Origin: Streptomyces sp. HUAS MG91
GTDB taxonomy: Bacteria > Actinomycetota > Actinomycetes > Streptomycetales > Streptomycetaceae
Assembly (NCBI RefSeq): GCF_040529335.1
Contig: NZ_CP159534.1
Location: 434,001-498,000 of the forward strand
Length of the DNA: 64,000 bases
Direction: 5' to 3'
Shown here piece by piece: positions 50,184 to 57,311 of the stretch. A program made the translations under genes and the position numbers. A model generated the notes under the pieces. That model was not told the origin of the DNA. It was given only the letters and a program-made list of their open reading frames with translations, and made no database searches. How positions within the stretch are numbered: position 1 is the stretch's first letter; every line of letters starts with the position of its first letter.

Positions 50184-50579
50184 GTGCCCACCGATGAAAT
50201 TCCCTCGTGGCTGGTCAGCGCCATGGTCGGGCTCGCCGGCGGCGACGTCGACGCCTGGCTCGACGCGTTCGCCGAGGACGCCGTCCACGAATTCCCCTTC
50301 GCCGCCCCCGGCGCGGTGCGACGGCTCGAAGGCAAAGAGGCCATGCGGGCCCACCTCGCGCAGGTCGCGGGCGGCATACGGTTCGGCAGCCTCCATGACG
50401 TCCGGGTGCACGGCTCGGGCGACGATCTGGTGATCGAGGCCGAAGGCCACCACGAGGACGCCGCGACGGGGACTCCGTTCGGCCTGCGGTACGTGTGGAT
50501 CATCACGAGTCGCGAGCGACGGATCACCCTGCTGCGCGACTACATGGGCCCGCGCGAGCCGCTCGGGGAGGAGAGCTGA
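50184..50579 (+). CDS. SnoaL-like/NTF2-fold protein
   Basis: This 131-aa cone-shaped NTF2-like protein has MVGLAGGDVDAWLDAFAEDAVHEFPFAAPGAVRRLEGKEAMRAHLAQVAGGIRF and a C-terminal VWIITSRERRITLLRDYMGPRE, typical of SnoaL-like isomerase or hydrolase relatives. GTG 50184 follows a perfect AAGGGAGG. Its stop overlaps the start of the epimerase (TGATG), so the two are translationally coupled. The substrate is unknown. Confidence 0.85.
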   Translation: MPTDEIPSWLVSAMVGLAGGDVDAWLDAFAEDAVHEFPFAAPGAVRRLEGKEAMRAHLAQVAGGIRFGSLHDVRVHGSGDDLVIEAEGHHEDAATGTPFGLRYVWIITSRERRITLLRDYMGPREPLGEES

Positions 50580-51472
50580 TGCGCGTCTTCGTCACCGGCG
50601 GCACCGGGTTCATCGGATCCGCCGTCGTCGCCGACCTGCTCGCCGCGGGGCACGAGGTCCTCGGGCTCGCCCGCTCCGCGGCGTCGGCGCGCGCACTCGA
50701 CGCCGCGGGCGCCACACCGCACCTCGGCAGCCTGGAGGACGTCGAGAGTCTGCGGACCGCGGCGGCCCGGACCGACGGCGTCGTCCACACGGCGTTCGAC
50801 ACCGCCGATCTCGCACGCTTCGTCGAGGCGGGCCGCGTCGAGCGGACGGCGCTGGAAGCGCTGGGCGACGTACTCGCCGGGAGCGGGCGGCCGCTGGTCG
50901 TCACGGCCGGATTCGCCTTCCTGACCCCCGGATCCGTCGCCACCGAGGAGTACACGAGCACGGACCCGGCGAGCCCGGTGGGCCGCGCCGCCGAGCCGCT
51001 GGCCCGGTCGATGGCCGAGTCCGGCGTCTGCACGTCCGTGGTCCGGCTGCCCTGCGTGCACGGCACCGGCGACCGGTTCACCGTCCCCCGCTACATCGAT
51101 GTCGCCCGGCGCACGGGAGTGTCGGCCTACGTAGGCGACGGCCTCAATCGCTGGTCCGCCGTCCATCACACCGACGCGGCACGCGTCTACCGCCTGGCCC
51201 TGGAAAAGGCCGTCCCCGGAGCCCGCTATCACGCCGTGGCCGAGGAGGGCGTGCCGTTCAAGGAGGTCGCCCGGACGATCGGCCGCCGGCTCGGCCTGCC
51301 CGTGGTCAGCACGCCGCCGGAGGAGGCCGACGCCCACTTCGGCATCGACTCCTACTTCGCCCAGGCCGACATTCCCGCCTCCAGCGCGCTCACCCGCGAA
51401 CGTCTCGGCTGGGAGCCGACCGGCCCCACCCTCCTCGCCGACCTGGACCGGGACGGCTACTACGCGGCCTGA
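50579..51472 (+). CDS. NAD-dependent epimerase/dehydratase family (extended SDR)
   Basis: This 297-aa extended SDR has N-terminal MRVFVTGGTGFIGSAVVADLLAAGHEVLGLARS with the NAD(P) Gly-x-x-Gly-x-x-Gly motif, VVHTAFD, and VVRLPCVHGTGDRFTVPRYIDVARRTGVSAYVGDGLNRWSAVHHTDAARVYRLAL. The canonical YxxxK is not evident at the usual place, so catalysis may follow an atypical NmrA- or flavanone-reductase-like route. It is coupled to the SnoaL-like gene and probably controlled by the divergent TetR. Confidence 0.85.
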   Translation: MRVFVTGGTGFIGSAVVADLLAAGHEVLGLARSAASARALDAAGATPHLGSLEDVESLRTAAARTDGVVHTAFDTADLARFVEAGRVERTALEALGDVLAGSGRPLVVTAGFAFLTPGSVATEEYTSTDPASPVGRAAEPLARSMAESGVCTSVVRLPCVHGTGDRFTVPRYIDVARRTGVSAYVGDGLNRWSAVHHTDAARVYRLALEKAVPGARYHAVAEEGVPFKEVARTIGRRLGLPVVSTPPEEADAHFGIDSYFAQADIPASSALTRERLGWEPTGPTLLADLDRDGYYAA

Positions 51473-51527
51473 ACCCCGCCGTCGGAAAGTCGCGGGCATG
51501 CCAAGTCCGTCCGTGGGCACTCGCACG

Positions 51528-51604
51528 ATGTGCGGCCCCCACGCCCCCCGTCGGGCCGCACATGGTGGTGGGGCGGGCGGCGTCCGGCAGGGACGCCGCC
51601 CGCC
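51528..51604. terminator. Two tandem hairpin terminators
   Basis: The first stem pairs 51528-51538 with 51553-51563 (11 bp). The second pairs 51572-51585 with 51591-51604 (14 bp). Both are perfect and separate the convergent epimerase and receptor genes. Confidence 0.8.
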
Positions 51605-51643
51605 TGTCCGGTCACAGGCCCCCCGACAGTAGTGCCCCGGGCG

Positions 51644-52273
51644 TCAGCCGATCAGTGTCTTCAGCCGCTCGTGGCTGACCTCGGTGCGGGCCACGATCGC
51701 GGGGACGGCGACGCCGGGCAGCAGCAGGCGCCACATGCGGATGGCGCGGTCGCTGAGGTCGTCGCGGCCGCTGGCCACGGCGGAGAACATCTGCATGCCC
51801 GTGCAGGCCTCGGTGACGAACTCGCCCAGTTCGTCCGGGTCCACGCCGGCCTGCAGTTCGTTCGCGTTCTGCGCGTCGCGCAGGCACTCCGCCATGACCT
51901 TCGCCCAGGACTGATAGGGCGTGGCGTCGCGGGTCCCCATGGAGGCCTGCTCGCCCGTCAGCCGTACCGCCGCCCTCAGGAGCGGATCCACCTGGAGCAT
52001 GTGCGACCACAGCAGCGTGATGTCGACCAGCCGCTGGAGTCCTTGCGACTGCAACTGAGGGACGATCAGCTCCGGCTGCGCGTTCATGACCGCGTGCGCG
52101 AGGTCTTCCTTCGAGTCGAAGTGGAAGTACAGCGCTCCCGTGGTCAACCCGGCCCGCTTGAGAATCATGTTGATGCTCGCGCCCGCGTACCCGTACTCGT
52201 CGAAGGCTTCGGCCGCCGCACGGAGGAGGGCCTTGCGCGTCTGCATCGCACGCTCTTGTTTCGGCTCTGCCAC
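51644..52273 (-). CDS. Gamma-butyrolactone receptor (ArpA/ScbR-type TetR regulator)
   Basis: This 209-aa TetR-family protein is of the gamma-butyrolactone receptor group. It has KQERAMQTRKALLRAAAEAFDEYGYAGASINMILKRAGLTTGALYFHFDSKEDLAHAVM (about 5-63), where the GALYFHFxSKE pattern is typical of ArpA and ScbR, and a C-terminal WRLLLPGVAVPAIVA. It would repress its targets until a butyrolactone releases it. GTG 52273 is chosen because it gives the usual MAxxKQxRA start and has GAGAGG upstream; GTG 52285 is an alternative. It is divergent from the AfsA-type gene with two ARE-like sites between. Confidence 0.88.
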   Translation of the reverse strand: MAEPKQERAMQTRKALLRAAAEAFDEYGYAGASINMILKRAGLTTGALYFHFDSKEDLAHAVMNAQPELIVPQLQSQGLQRLVDITLLWSHMLQVDPLLRAAVRLTGEQASMGTRDATPYQSWAKVMAECLRDAQNANELQAGVDPDELGEFVTEACTGMQMFSAVASGRDDLSDRAIRMWRLLLPGVAVPAIVARTEVSHERLKTLIG

Positions 52274-52296
52274 GATGCCTCTCACTTCCTCAAAAA

Positions 52297-52317
52297 CGTA
52301 ACGCTCTCTATGTTACG
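52297..52317. promoter_or_regulatory. ARE-like operator 1 (CGTAAC-N9-GTTACG)
   Basis: A 21-bp dyad with perfect 6-bp arms lies just upstream of the receptor start. It shares AAC-CTCT-TATGTT with the second site at 52437-52457 and resembles autoregulatory elements bound by gamma-butyrolactone receptors in length and symmetry. It is positioned for autorepression. Confidence 0.65.
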
Positions 52318-52436
52318 TGTCCCGGTTCGGGGCATCAAGCCTCACGACGTGACGTTTCCGTGGATATCGCGCCTGCTCTCCGGCCCACCCTCCTCCGGGC
52401 CGGTCGAGGTTTACTACATCTTTCCTTCCCAAGAAA

Positions 52437-52457
52437 CCGAACACTCTTTATGTTGTT
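52437..52457. promoter_or_regulatory. ARE-like operator 2 upstream of the AfsA-type gene
   Basis: This site aligns with operator 1 over AAC-CTCT-TATGTT and has a weaker dyad. It ends 78 bp before the AfsA-type start, where it could control the butyrolactone synthase. The rest of the 250-bp spacer (52286-52535) shows no gene. Confidence 0.55.
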
Positions 52458-52535
52458 GCCTGCGGGGCGACCCAACCGGTTCCACGGGTCGGCTCTGACC
52501 GTTGTTCGTTCCGCACTTCCGAGGGGGAAGACAGC

Positions 52536-53477
52536 ATGCTCAGCACCCTGCCCGACACGTCGACCACGACCGCCGACGACCGGCCCGTATCCGCGGCCGA
52601 GGTGCACAAACTGGACACGACCGAGGTTCTGCTCACCGACTGGCAGCACATCGGCCCCGATCACTTCGGCATCAGCGCACGCTGGCCCGCGCGGCACCGC
52701 TTCTACGCGGAGGCGGCGCACGACCGGCGCGACGCGCTCATGCTCGTCGAGTGCGTGCGCCAGTCGATCCCGATGCTGTGCCACAGCGCCTACGCCACGC
52801 CCTTCGGATTCCGGCAGGCGTGGGAGGATCTGCACTTCGCCGTCGAGCCGTCGGTGCTCGGCAGAACCGGCACCGACCTGGACATACGGCTCGACGTCAG
52901 ATGCTCGGACGTCATACGCCGCGGAACCCGCGTCGGCGGCATGACCATGGACGTGCGGGCGTCGTGGGACGGTCTGCCCGTGGCGACCGTGCGCACCAGG
53001 TTCAACAACCAGTCGCCGGCCGTCCATCAGCGGCTGCGCGGGGCGAAGAGCGACATGGCGGCGGCCCACGCGGCCGCGCTGCCGCCGGGCCGCCCGGTCT
53101 CGCCCGAGCTCGTGGGCCGCAGCCGCGCGGCGGACGTGGTGCTCGCTCCGGCCCCGGAACAGCCTCCGTACACCTGGTTCCTGAGGAACGACCTCGACCA
53201 CCCGATCCTCTTCGACCACCCGGTCGACCACTCCCCCGGCATGCTGCTGCTCGAAGCGGCCCGGCAGGCGGCGCTCGCCCGGTGCCCCCAGACGGCGACG
53301 GTGGTCGGCATGACGACCCGCTTCATCCGCTACGCCGAGTTCGACGTGCCGTGCCTCGTCAGCACCGCGCAACTGCCCGCGCCGGACGGCCGGGACGGGG
53401 CGCAGACGGTCCGGGTCGCGCTGTCGCAGAGCGACCAGGTGGTGTTCACCGCCGACGTGACCACCGCCCGCGTGTAG
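52536..53477 (+). CDS. afsA: AfsA/ScbA-type gamma-butyrolactone biosynthesis protein
   Basis: This 313-aa protein has two hot-dog-like halves characteristic of AfsA. The first is about residues 25-165 (VHKLDTTEVLLTDWQHIGPDHFGISARWPARHRFY, MLVECVRQSIPMLCHSAYATPFGFRQAWEDL). The second is about 190-310 (DLDHPILFDHPVDHSPGMLLLEAARQAAL). AfsA condenses a beta-ketoacyl-ACP with dihydroxyacetone phosphate to start gamma-butyrolactone synthesis. The length matches AfsA (301 aa) and ScbA (314 aa). Paired with the divergent receptor it forms a signalling module beside the 53.5-64 kb operon. Confidence 0.9.
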   Translation: MLSTLPDTSTTTADDRPVSAAEVHKLDTTEVLLTDWQHIGPDHFGISARWPARHRFYAEAAHDRRDALMLVECVRQSIPMLCHSAYATPFGFRQAWEDLHFAVEPSVLGRTGTDLDIRLDVRCSDVIRRGTRVGGMTMDVRASWDGLPVATVRTRFNNQSPAVHQRLRGAKSDMAAAHAAALPPGRPVSPELVGRSRAADVVLAPAPEQPPYTWFLRNDLDHPILFDHPVDHSPGMLLLEAARQAALARCPQTATVVGMTTRFIRYAEFDVPCLVSTAQLPAPDGRDGAQTVRVALSQSDQVVFTADVTTARV

Positions 53478-53500
53478 CGCGCCGCTTCAGGTACGGAGTG

Positions 53501-53531
53501 GGGTCCGGGCCGCCCGAGCGGGTCCGGACCC
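53501..53531. terminator. Hairpin between afsA-type gene and the biosynthetic operon
   Basis: GGGTCCGG (53501-53508) and CCGGACCC (53524-53531) form a perfect 8-bp stem in the 63-bp spacer of the convergent genes. Confidence 0.6.
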
Positions 53532-53540
53532 ACCCTCTGC

Positions 53541-54551
53541 TCATGCGGCCCCGGCCACCGCCGGTGACGGAATCCGCGCCTCCAGGGTTTCGGTGCCGTG
53601 CCACCGGACCTCGTTGACCGCGTCCGGCACCCGGGCGCCGCCGAGGGCGAGGCGTACCGACTCGGCGACCGAGACGCCGGCCCGGTCCTGCGCCTCCCGG
53701 GTGGAGGCACCCAGGTGCGGGGTGCAGACGACCTGCTCCAGCCGGAGCAGCGGCGAGTCCGTGCACGGTTCCTCGGCGAAGACGTCCAGACCGGCCGCCG
53801 CGACCTGTCCCTCCACCAGGGCGTCGTACAGGGCGGCCTCGTCGACGAGGCCGCCGCGCGCGACGTTGACCAGGCGCACGCCCCGCTTGGCTCCGGCCAG
53901 CTCCGGCGCGCCGATGAGGCCGAGCGTCTGCGGCGTACGGGGCAGGTGGACGGTCAGGAAGTCGGCGGCGGCCAGGACCTCGTCCAGCGGGAGCATGCGG
54001 ACACCGAGGCGGGCGGCCCGCGCCGCGTCGACGTAGGGGTCGTAGGCGACGACGTCCATGCCGAAGGCCTTCATCCGCTCGGTGACCAGCGTGCCGATGC
54101 GGCCGAGGCCCAGCACCCCGAGCGTCTTGTGGGCGAGTTCTCCGCCGACGTACCGGGAGCGGTCCCACCGGCCGCCCTTCAGCGCCTGGCCCGCCTGCGG
54201 GATGTTGCGGGCGACCGCGATCAGGAGGCCGCAGGTGAGCTCGGCGGCGCTGACCACGTTGGCGTGCGCCGCGTTGACCACCAGGACTCCGGCCGCGGTG
54301 GCGGCGGGCACGTCGACGTTGTCCAGGCCCACGCCCGCACGCGCGACGACCTTCAACCGGCGTGCGGCGGCGAGTACTTCGGCGTCCACGCGGGTGGCCG
54401 AGCGGATGAGGACGGCGTCGGCGTCCGCGACGGCCGCGAGCAGCGCGCCGCGGTCGGCGCCGTCGCACCGGCGGATCTCGACGTCCGGGCCCAGGGCGGC
54501 CAGGGCGGCCGGGGCGAGTTCTTCGGCGATCAGGACGATGGGCCTGCTCAT
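53541..54551 (-). CDS. Short D-3-phosphoglycerate dehydrogenase-type 2-hydroxyacid dehydrogenase
   Basis: This 336-aa NAD-dependent D-2-hydroxyacid dehydrogenase has ARAGVGLDNVDVPAATAAGVLVVNA, the Rossmann motif TLGVLGLGRIGTLV (about residues 141-154), catalytic Arg in VNVARGGLVDEAAL, Glu in AGLDVFAEEP and His in CTPHLGASTREAQ. This pattern is that of 3-phosphoglycerate dehydrogenase (SerA), but the C-terminal regulatory domains of SerA (about 530 aa) are missing, so it may escape serine feedback. The start ATG overlaps the upstream stop (ATGA). As last gene of the operon it may supply 3-phosphohydroxypyruvate for phosphoserine, the substrate preferred by TrpB2-type enzymes. Confidence 0.88.
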   Translation of the reverse strand: MSRPIVLIAEELAPAALAALGPDVEIRRCDGADRGALLAAVADADAVLIRSATRVDAEVLAAARRLKVVARAGVGLDNVDVPAATAAGVLVVNAAHANVVSAAELTCGLLIAVARNIPQAGQALKGGRWDRSRYVGGELAHKTLGVLGLGRIGTLVTERMKAFGMDVVAYDPYVDAARAARLGVRMLPLDEVLAAADFLTVHLPRTPQTLGLIGAPELAGAKRGVRLVNVARGGLVDEAALYDALVEGQVAAAGLDVFAEEPCTDSPLLRLEQVVCTPHLGASTREAQDRAGVSVAESVRLALGGARVPDAVNEVRWHGTETLEARIPSPAVAGAA

Positions 54552-55480
54552 GGGGAGACTCGTTCCGTGTCGGGTGCGGGCAGATCCCGCAGTGCGGTGA
54601 GGAGTTGGTCGACGGATCGTTCGATCGCGCCCGGGCGGGGGCGGCCGCGGGCGGTGGACTGGGCGGCGAACCGCAGCGCCCGGGGCAGTTCGTCCCAGGC
54701 CGCCGACGCCGCCGCGGCGCGTGCGGGATCGGTGTTCCCGTCCGCCACGTCGAAGGCCAGCTTGAAGGTGTGGTGGCGGGCGGCGGCCCACAGGTCGTCC
54801 ACGTAGCGGGCGACCGCGGTCGGGTCGGCGCGCAGCACCTCGGAGGTGTGGCGCAAGGACGTGTCGAGGTCGAGGACCCAGGTGCCGGTGCCGGGCGCGC
54901 TGCCGCCGCGGTCGGTGGCGGGCGCCCAGTCGAGCCAGCGGTAGTGGTCGGCCGGCGGGAGGGTGGATTCCTCGCCGAGGGCGAGGACGTCACGCCGGGC
55001 GACCTCGCGCGGCGGCCGGGTCCAGGGGGCCAGGGCGGCGGCGAGTTCGGCGTCGTGGATCCAGCCGAGGTACGGGCTCTGCGTGCCGTTCGGGGTCAGT
55101 GCGGAGAAGTGGTCGGCCACCAGCCACTGGTCGTCGCGCCGGTCCTTCAGCAGGATCCAGTGCGGGGCGTCGGCCAGCCCTTGCGCCGGTGACCAGGAGA
55201 GATGGCGGGTGTTGGCCACCGCGAGGACGCGCCGGTCCCGCAGGAGCGCGCGGTGCAGTGCCTCGCGTGCGGTGGGCCAGTCGCGCGTACCGGCGTAGGC
55301 GAGCTGCCTGCCGTCGTGGGTCGTGTCGATCCGGGGATGGTGGGAGAAGGCCAGCTCGCCCTCGGGGAGGTCGATGCGGACGGCGAGCCGGACGCCCCGG
55401 GCGAGACGGCGCCGGACGTCGGGGATGTCGGGGGTGACGTGGGCCAGCAGGTTCGTCGTGTAACAGCTCAGGTCGGGCAT
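54548..55480 (-). CDS. BtrH-like (C39/papain-fold) putative acyltransferase, stand-alone
   Basis: This 310-aa protein has Cys6 in DLSCYTTNLLAHV, His107 in DAPHWILLKDRRDDQW and Asp123 in LVADHF. The Cys-His-Asp order and spacing match the N-terminal domain of the operon protein at 61589 (Cys15, His113, Asp129), including 16 residues between His and Asp and a following DAELAAALAP-like segment. BtrH of butirosin synthesis uses such a fold to move an acyl group from a carrier protein to an amine. The C-terminal 100 residues are helical and unassigned. It lies 17 bp after the phosphopantetheinyl transferase and overlaps the dehydrogenase start. The assignment is by-eye inference. Confidence 0.55.
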   Translation of the reverse strand: MPDLSCYTTNLLAHVTPDIPDVRRRLARGVRLAVRIDLPEGELAFSHHPRIDTTHDGRQLAYAGTRDWPTAREALHRALLRDRRVLAVANTRHLSWSPAQGLADAPHWILLKDRRDDQWLVADHFSALTPNGTQSPYLGWIHDAELAAALAPWTRPPREVARRDVLALGEESTLPPADHYRWLDWAPATDRGGSAPGTGTWVLDLDTSLRHTSEVLRADPTAVARYVDDLWAAARHHTFKLAFDVADGNTDPARAAAASAAWDELPRALRFAAQSTARGRPRPGAIERSVDQLLTALRDLPAPDTERVSP

Positions 55481-55497
55481 GGTGGTCGGGGCGCCGG

Positions 55498-56154
55498 TCA
55501 GGAACACGTGGCCTCCAGGCCGTCGGCGTCGGATGGGGAGTCGGGCAGGGAGAAGGCGCAGCTGAGGGGCGTGCGGGAACGGTCGCGCAGGCTGATCCAC
55601 CGGTATCCGTCCCACCGTCCCTCCCGGCTGCCGGGCGGGACGTCGATCGACCAGGGGCTGCCGGCCAGCCCGGTTCCCGCCGCTTTGACGCAGGCCTCCT
55701 GCGCCGTCCAGACCCACGCCAGTTCGATGCCGCGCCGACGCTCGCCGAGCGGCATGACGTCCGGGGTGTGCCGTCCCAGGCAGCGGCGCAGCAGACTGTC
55801 CGGCACGTCGGTGACGGGCAGTTGGACATCGACGCCCACGCGCCTGCCGCGGCCGACCGCGACGGCGATCGCCGGGCCGTCGTGCGAGACGCTGATGCCG
55901 GTGTCCGGGTCGCCGTCGAGCACGGGCCGCCCGTGCGCGTCGGCCCGTATCGGCGTCGACGCCCGCTCGGGCACGGTGAGGCGCAGCAGATGGCGCAGCA
56001 GGGCGCGTCCCGCGAGGAACTCGGCGGTGCGCCGGCGGGGCAGGGTGGCCGCGACGGCCCGGTCGTCGGGGTCGGCCGCCTGTCGCAGCCACGGTCCCAG
56101 CTGTCCGGTGGCCACCCAGACGTCCGGGGCCGCGCGGGTGATGAGGGTCGTCAT
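55498..56154 (-). CDS. 4'-phosphopantetheinyl transferase (Sfp type)
   Basis: This 218-aa enzyme attaches the phosphopantetheine arm of CoA to carrier proteins. It has ISVSHDGPAIAVAVGRGRRVGVDVQ (about residues 89-113; the GVD Asp binds Mg) and WVWTAQEACVKAAGTGL (about 147-163; Glu and Lys of the WxxxEAxxK motif, with Gln in place of the first Lys). It is clearly the activator of the two carrier domains encoded in the same operon. Its start overlaps the stop of the upstream acyl-CoA dehydrogenase by 4 nt. Confidence 0.9.
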   Translation of the reverse strand: MTTLITRAAPDVWVATGQLGPWLRQAADPDDRAVAATLPRRRTAEFLAGRALLRHLLRLTVPERASTPIRADAHGRPVLDGDPDTGISVSHDGPAIAVAVGRGRRVGVDVQLPVTDVPDSLLRRCLGRHTPDVMPLGERRRGIELAWVWTAQEACVKAAGTGLAGSPWSIDVPPGSREGRWDGYRWISLRDRSRTPLSCAFSLPDSPSDADGLEATCS

Positions 56155-57311
56155 GCCCGCAGCTCCGTCAGCCACGGGTCGGCGTGATCGGCGACGGTGT
56201 CCAGGAGCAGCTCGGTGACGCCGCCGCCGATGCCGAACACGGCCGCCTCGGCGCGGATCCGCTGGGCTCCCTCGCGCGACAGGCCGTCGGCTCCCTGGAG
56301 TTGGGCACAGACGGACAGCACGGGGTCGACGGTCAGGCCGACCGCGGACTTGAGCAGGGCCGCGGCGGCCAGGTCCTGGTGCCGGGTGATCCGCTCGGCG
56401 AGGGTGTCGCACAGCGCGTGCAGCTGGCGGACCTGGACCAGGCAGGTGGCGAACCGCTGGCGCACGGAGCTGTTGTGCCACAGGGGCTGTCCGTCCACGA
56501 CGCGCCGGGTCAGCCGTTCCTTGGTGTCGGCGAGGACGCGGGCCGTCAGGGCGCGGGCCCACAGGGCGCCCGCGAGGCGTTCGGTGCCCATGTGCCGGGC
56601 GAAGGCGGGCATGCCGCGCCCGGGGCGGCCGACGAGCTGCTCGGGCGCGAGCCGAACGTCGGTGAACTCGACGTGTCCGGTGGCGGATCCGGTGAGCAGG
56701 TCGGTGTCGGCGGGGGTGACGCGGACGCCGGGCGCGTCGGCCGGTACGAGGATCCAGGTGAAGCTGGTGAAGTGCCGGCCGGGGCGGTGCCGGGCCAGGA
56801 CGAGGAACCAGCCGGCGGCGCAGGCGGTGGTGATCCAGCGCTTGCCGCCGCGCAGCACGATCTCGTCCGGGCCGATCGTCACCTCCGTGGCCAGACCGGC
56901 GAGGTCCGACCCGGCCCCCGCGCTGTCGGTGGCGGCGAGCGCGAGGGTGCGCGCACCGGAGCGGACGCTGTCCAGCGCTTCTCGCACGGGCCCGCTCGCG
57001 GGGGCACCCGCGGCCAGGATCGGGAGCGCGCTGGCGGCCTGGACCAGGACGCTGAGCGTCACGCCGTTGTCGCCCCGGGCGTCGACGGCCGCGAGCAGTG
57101 CGGCGAGCCGCCGTGGGTCGAGGCCTCCTTCCTCGTCGTAGAGCCCCTCGATCAGGCCCGCCGCGCCGCAGGCCTGCCAGACGAGCGCGGCGGAGGCCGT
57201 CTCGGGCAGACCGGCGACGGCGACGGCCGGGGTCGGGGTGGTCGTGGTCGGCGCCGTAGTGGTCGGCTCCGTCGTGGTCCGCGCGGTCGTGGTCGTCGTC
57301 CCGTCAGTCAA
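56151..57311 (-). CDS. Acyl-CoA/acyl-ACP dehydrogenase-family protein 1
   Basis: This 386-aa member of the acyl-CoA dehydrogenase fold has ATDSAGAGSDLAGLATEVTIGPDEIVLRGGKRWITTACAAGWFLVLAR (about 128-175) as FAD/substrate region and MPAFARHMGTERLAGALWARALTARVLADTKERLTRRVVDGQPLW. The first 30 residues are a Thr/Pro-rich low-complexity run. The start appears to be TTG 57311, overlapping the upstream stop by 8 nt. With a free ACP beside it, the substrate may be carrier-bound, as for aminoacyl- or prolyl-carrier dehydrogenases. The catalytic base was not identified with confidence. Confidence 0.8.
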   Translation of the reverse strand: MTDGTTTTTARTTTEPTTTAPTTTTPTPAVAVAGLPETASAALVWQACGAAGLIEGLYDEEGGLDPRRLAALLAAVDARGDNGVTLSVLVQAASALPILAAGAPASGPVREALDSVRSGARTLALAATDSAGAGSDLAGLATEVTIGPDEIVLRGGKRWITTACAAGWFLVLARHRPGRHFTSFTWILVPADAPGVRVTPADTDLLTGSATGHVEFTDVRLAPEQLVGRPGRGMPAFARHMGTERLAGALWARALTARVLADTKERLTRRVVDGQPLWHNSSVRQRFATCLVQVRQLHALCDTLAERITRHQDLAAAALLKSAVGLTVDPVLSVCAQLQGADGLSREGAQRIRAEAAVFGIGGGVTELLLDTVADHADPWLTELRA

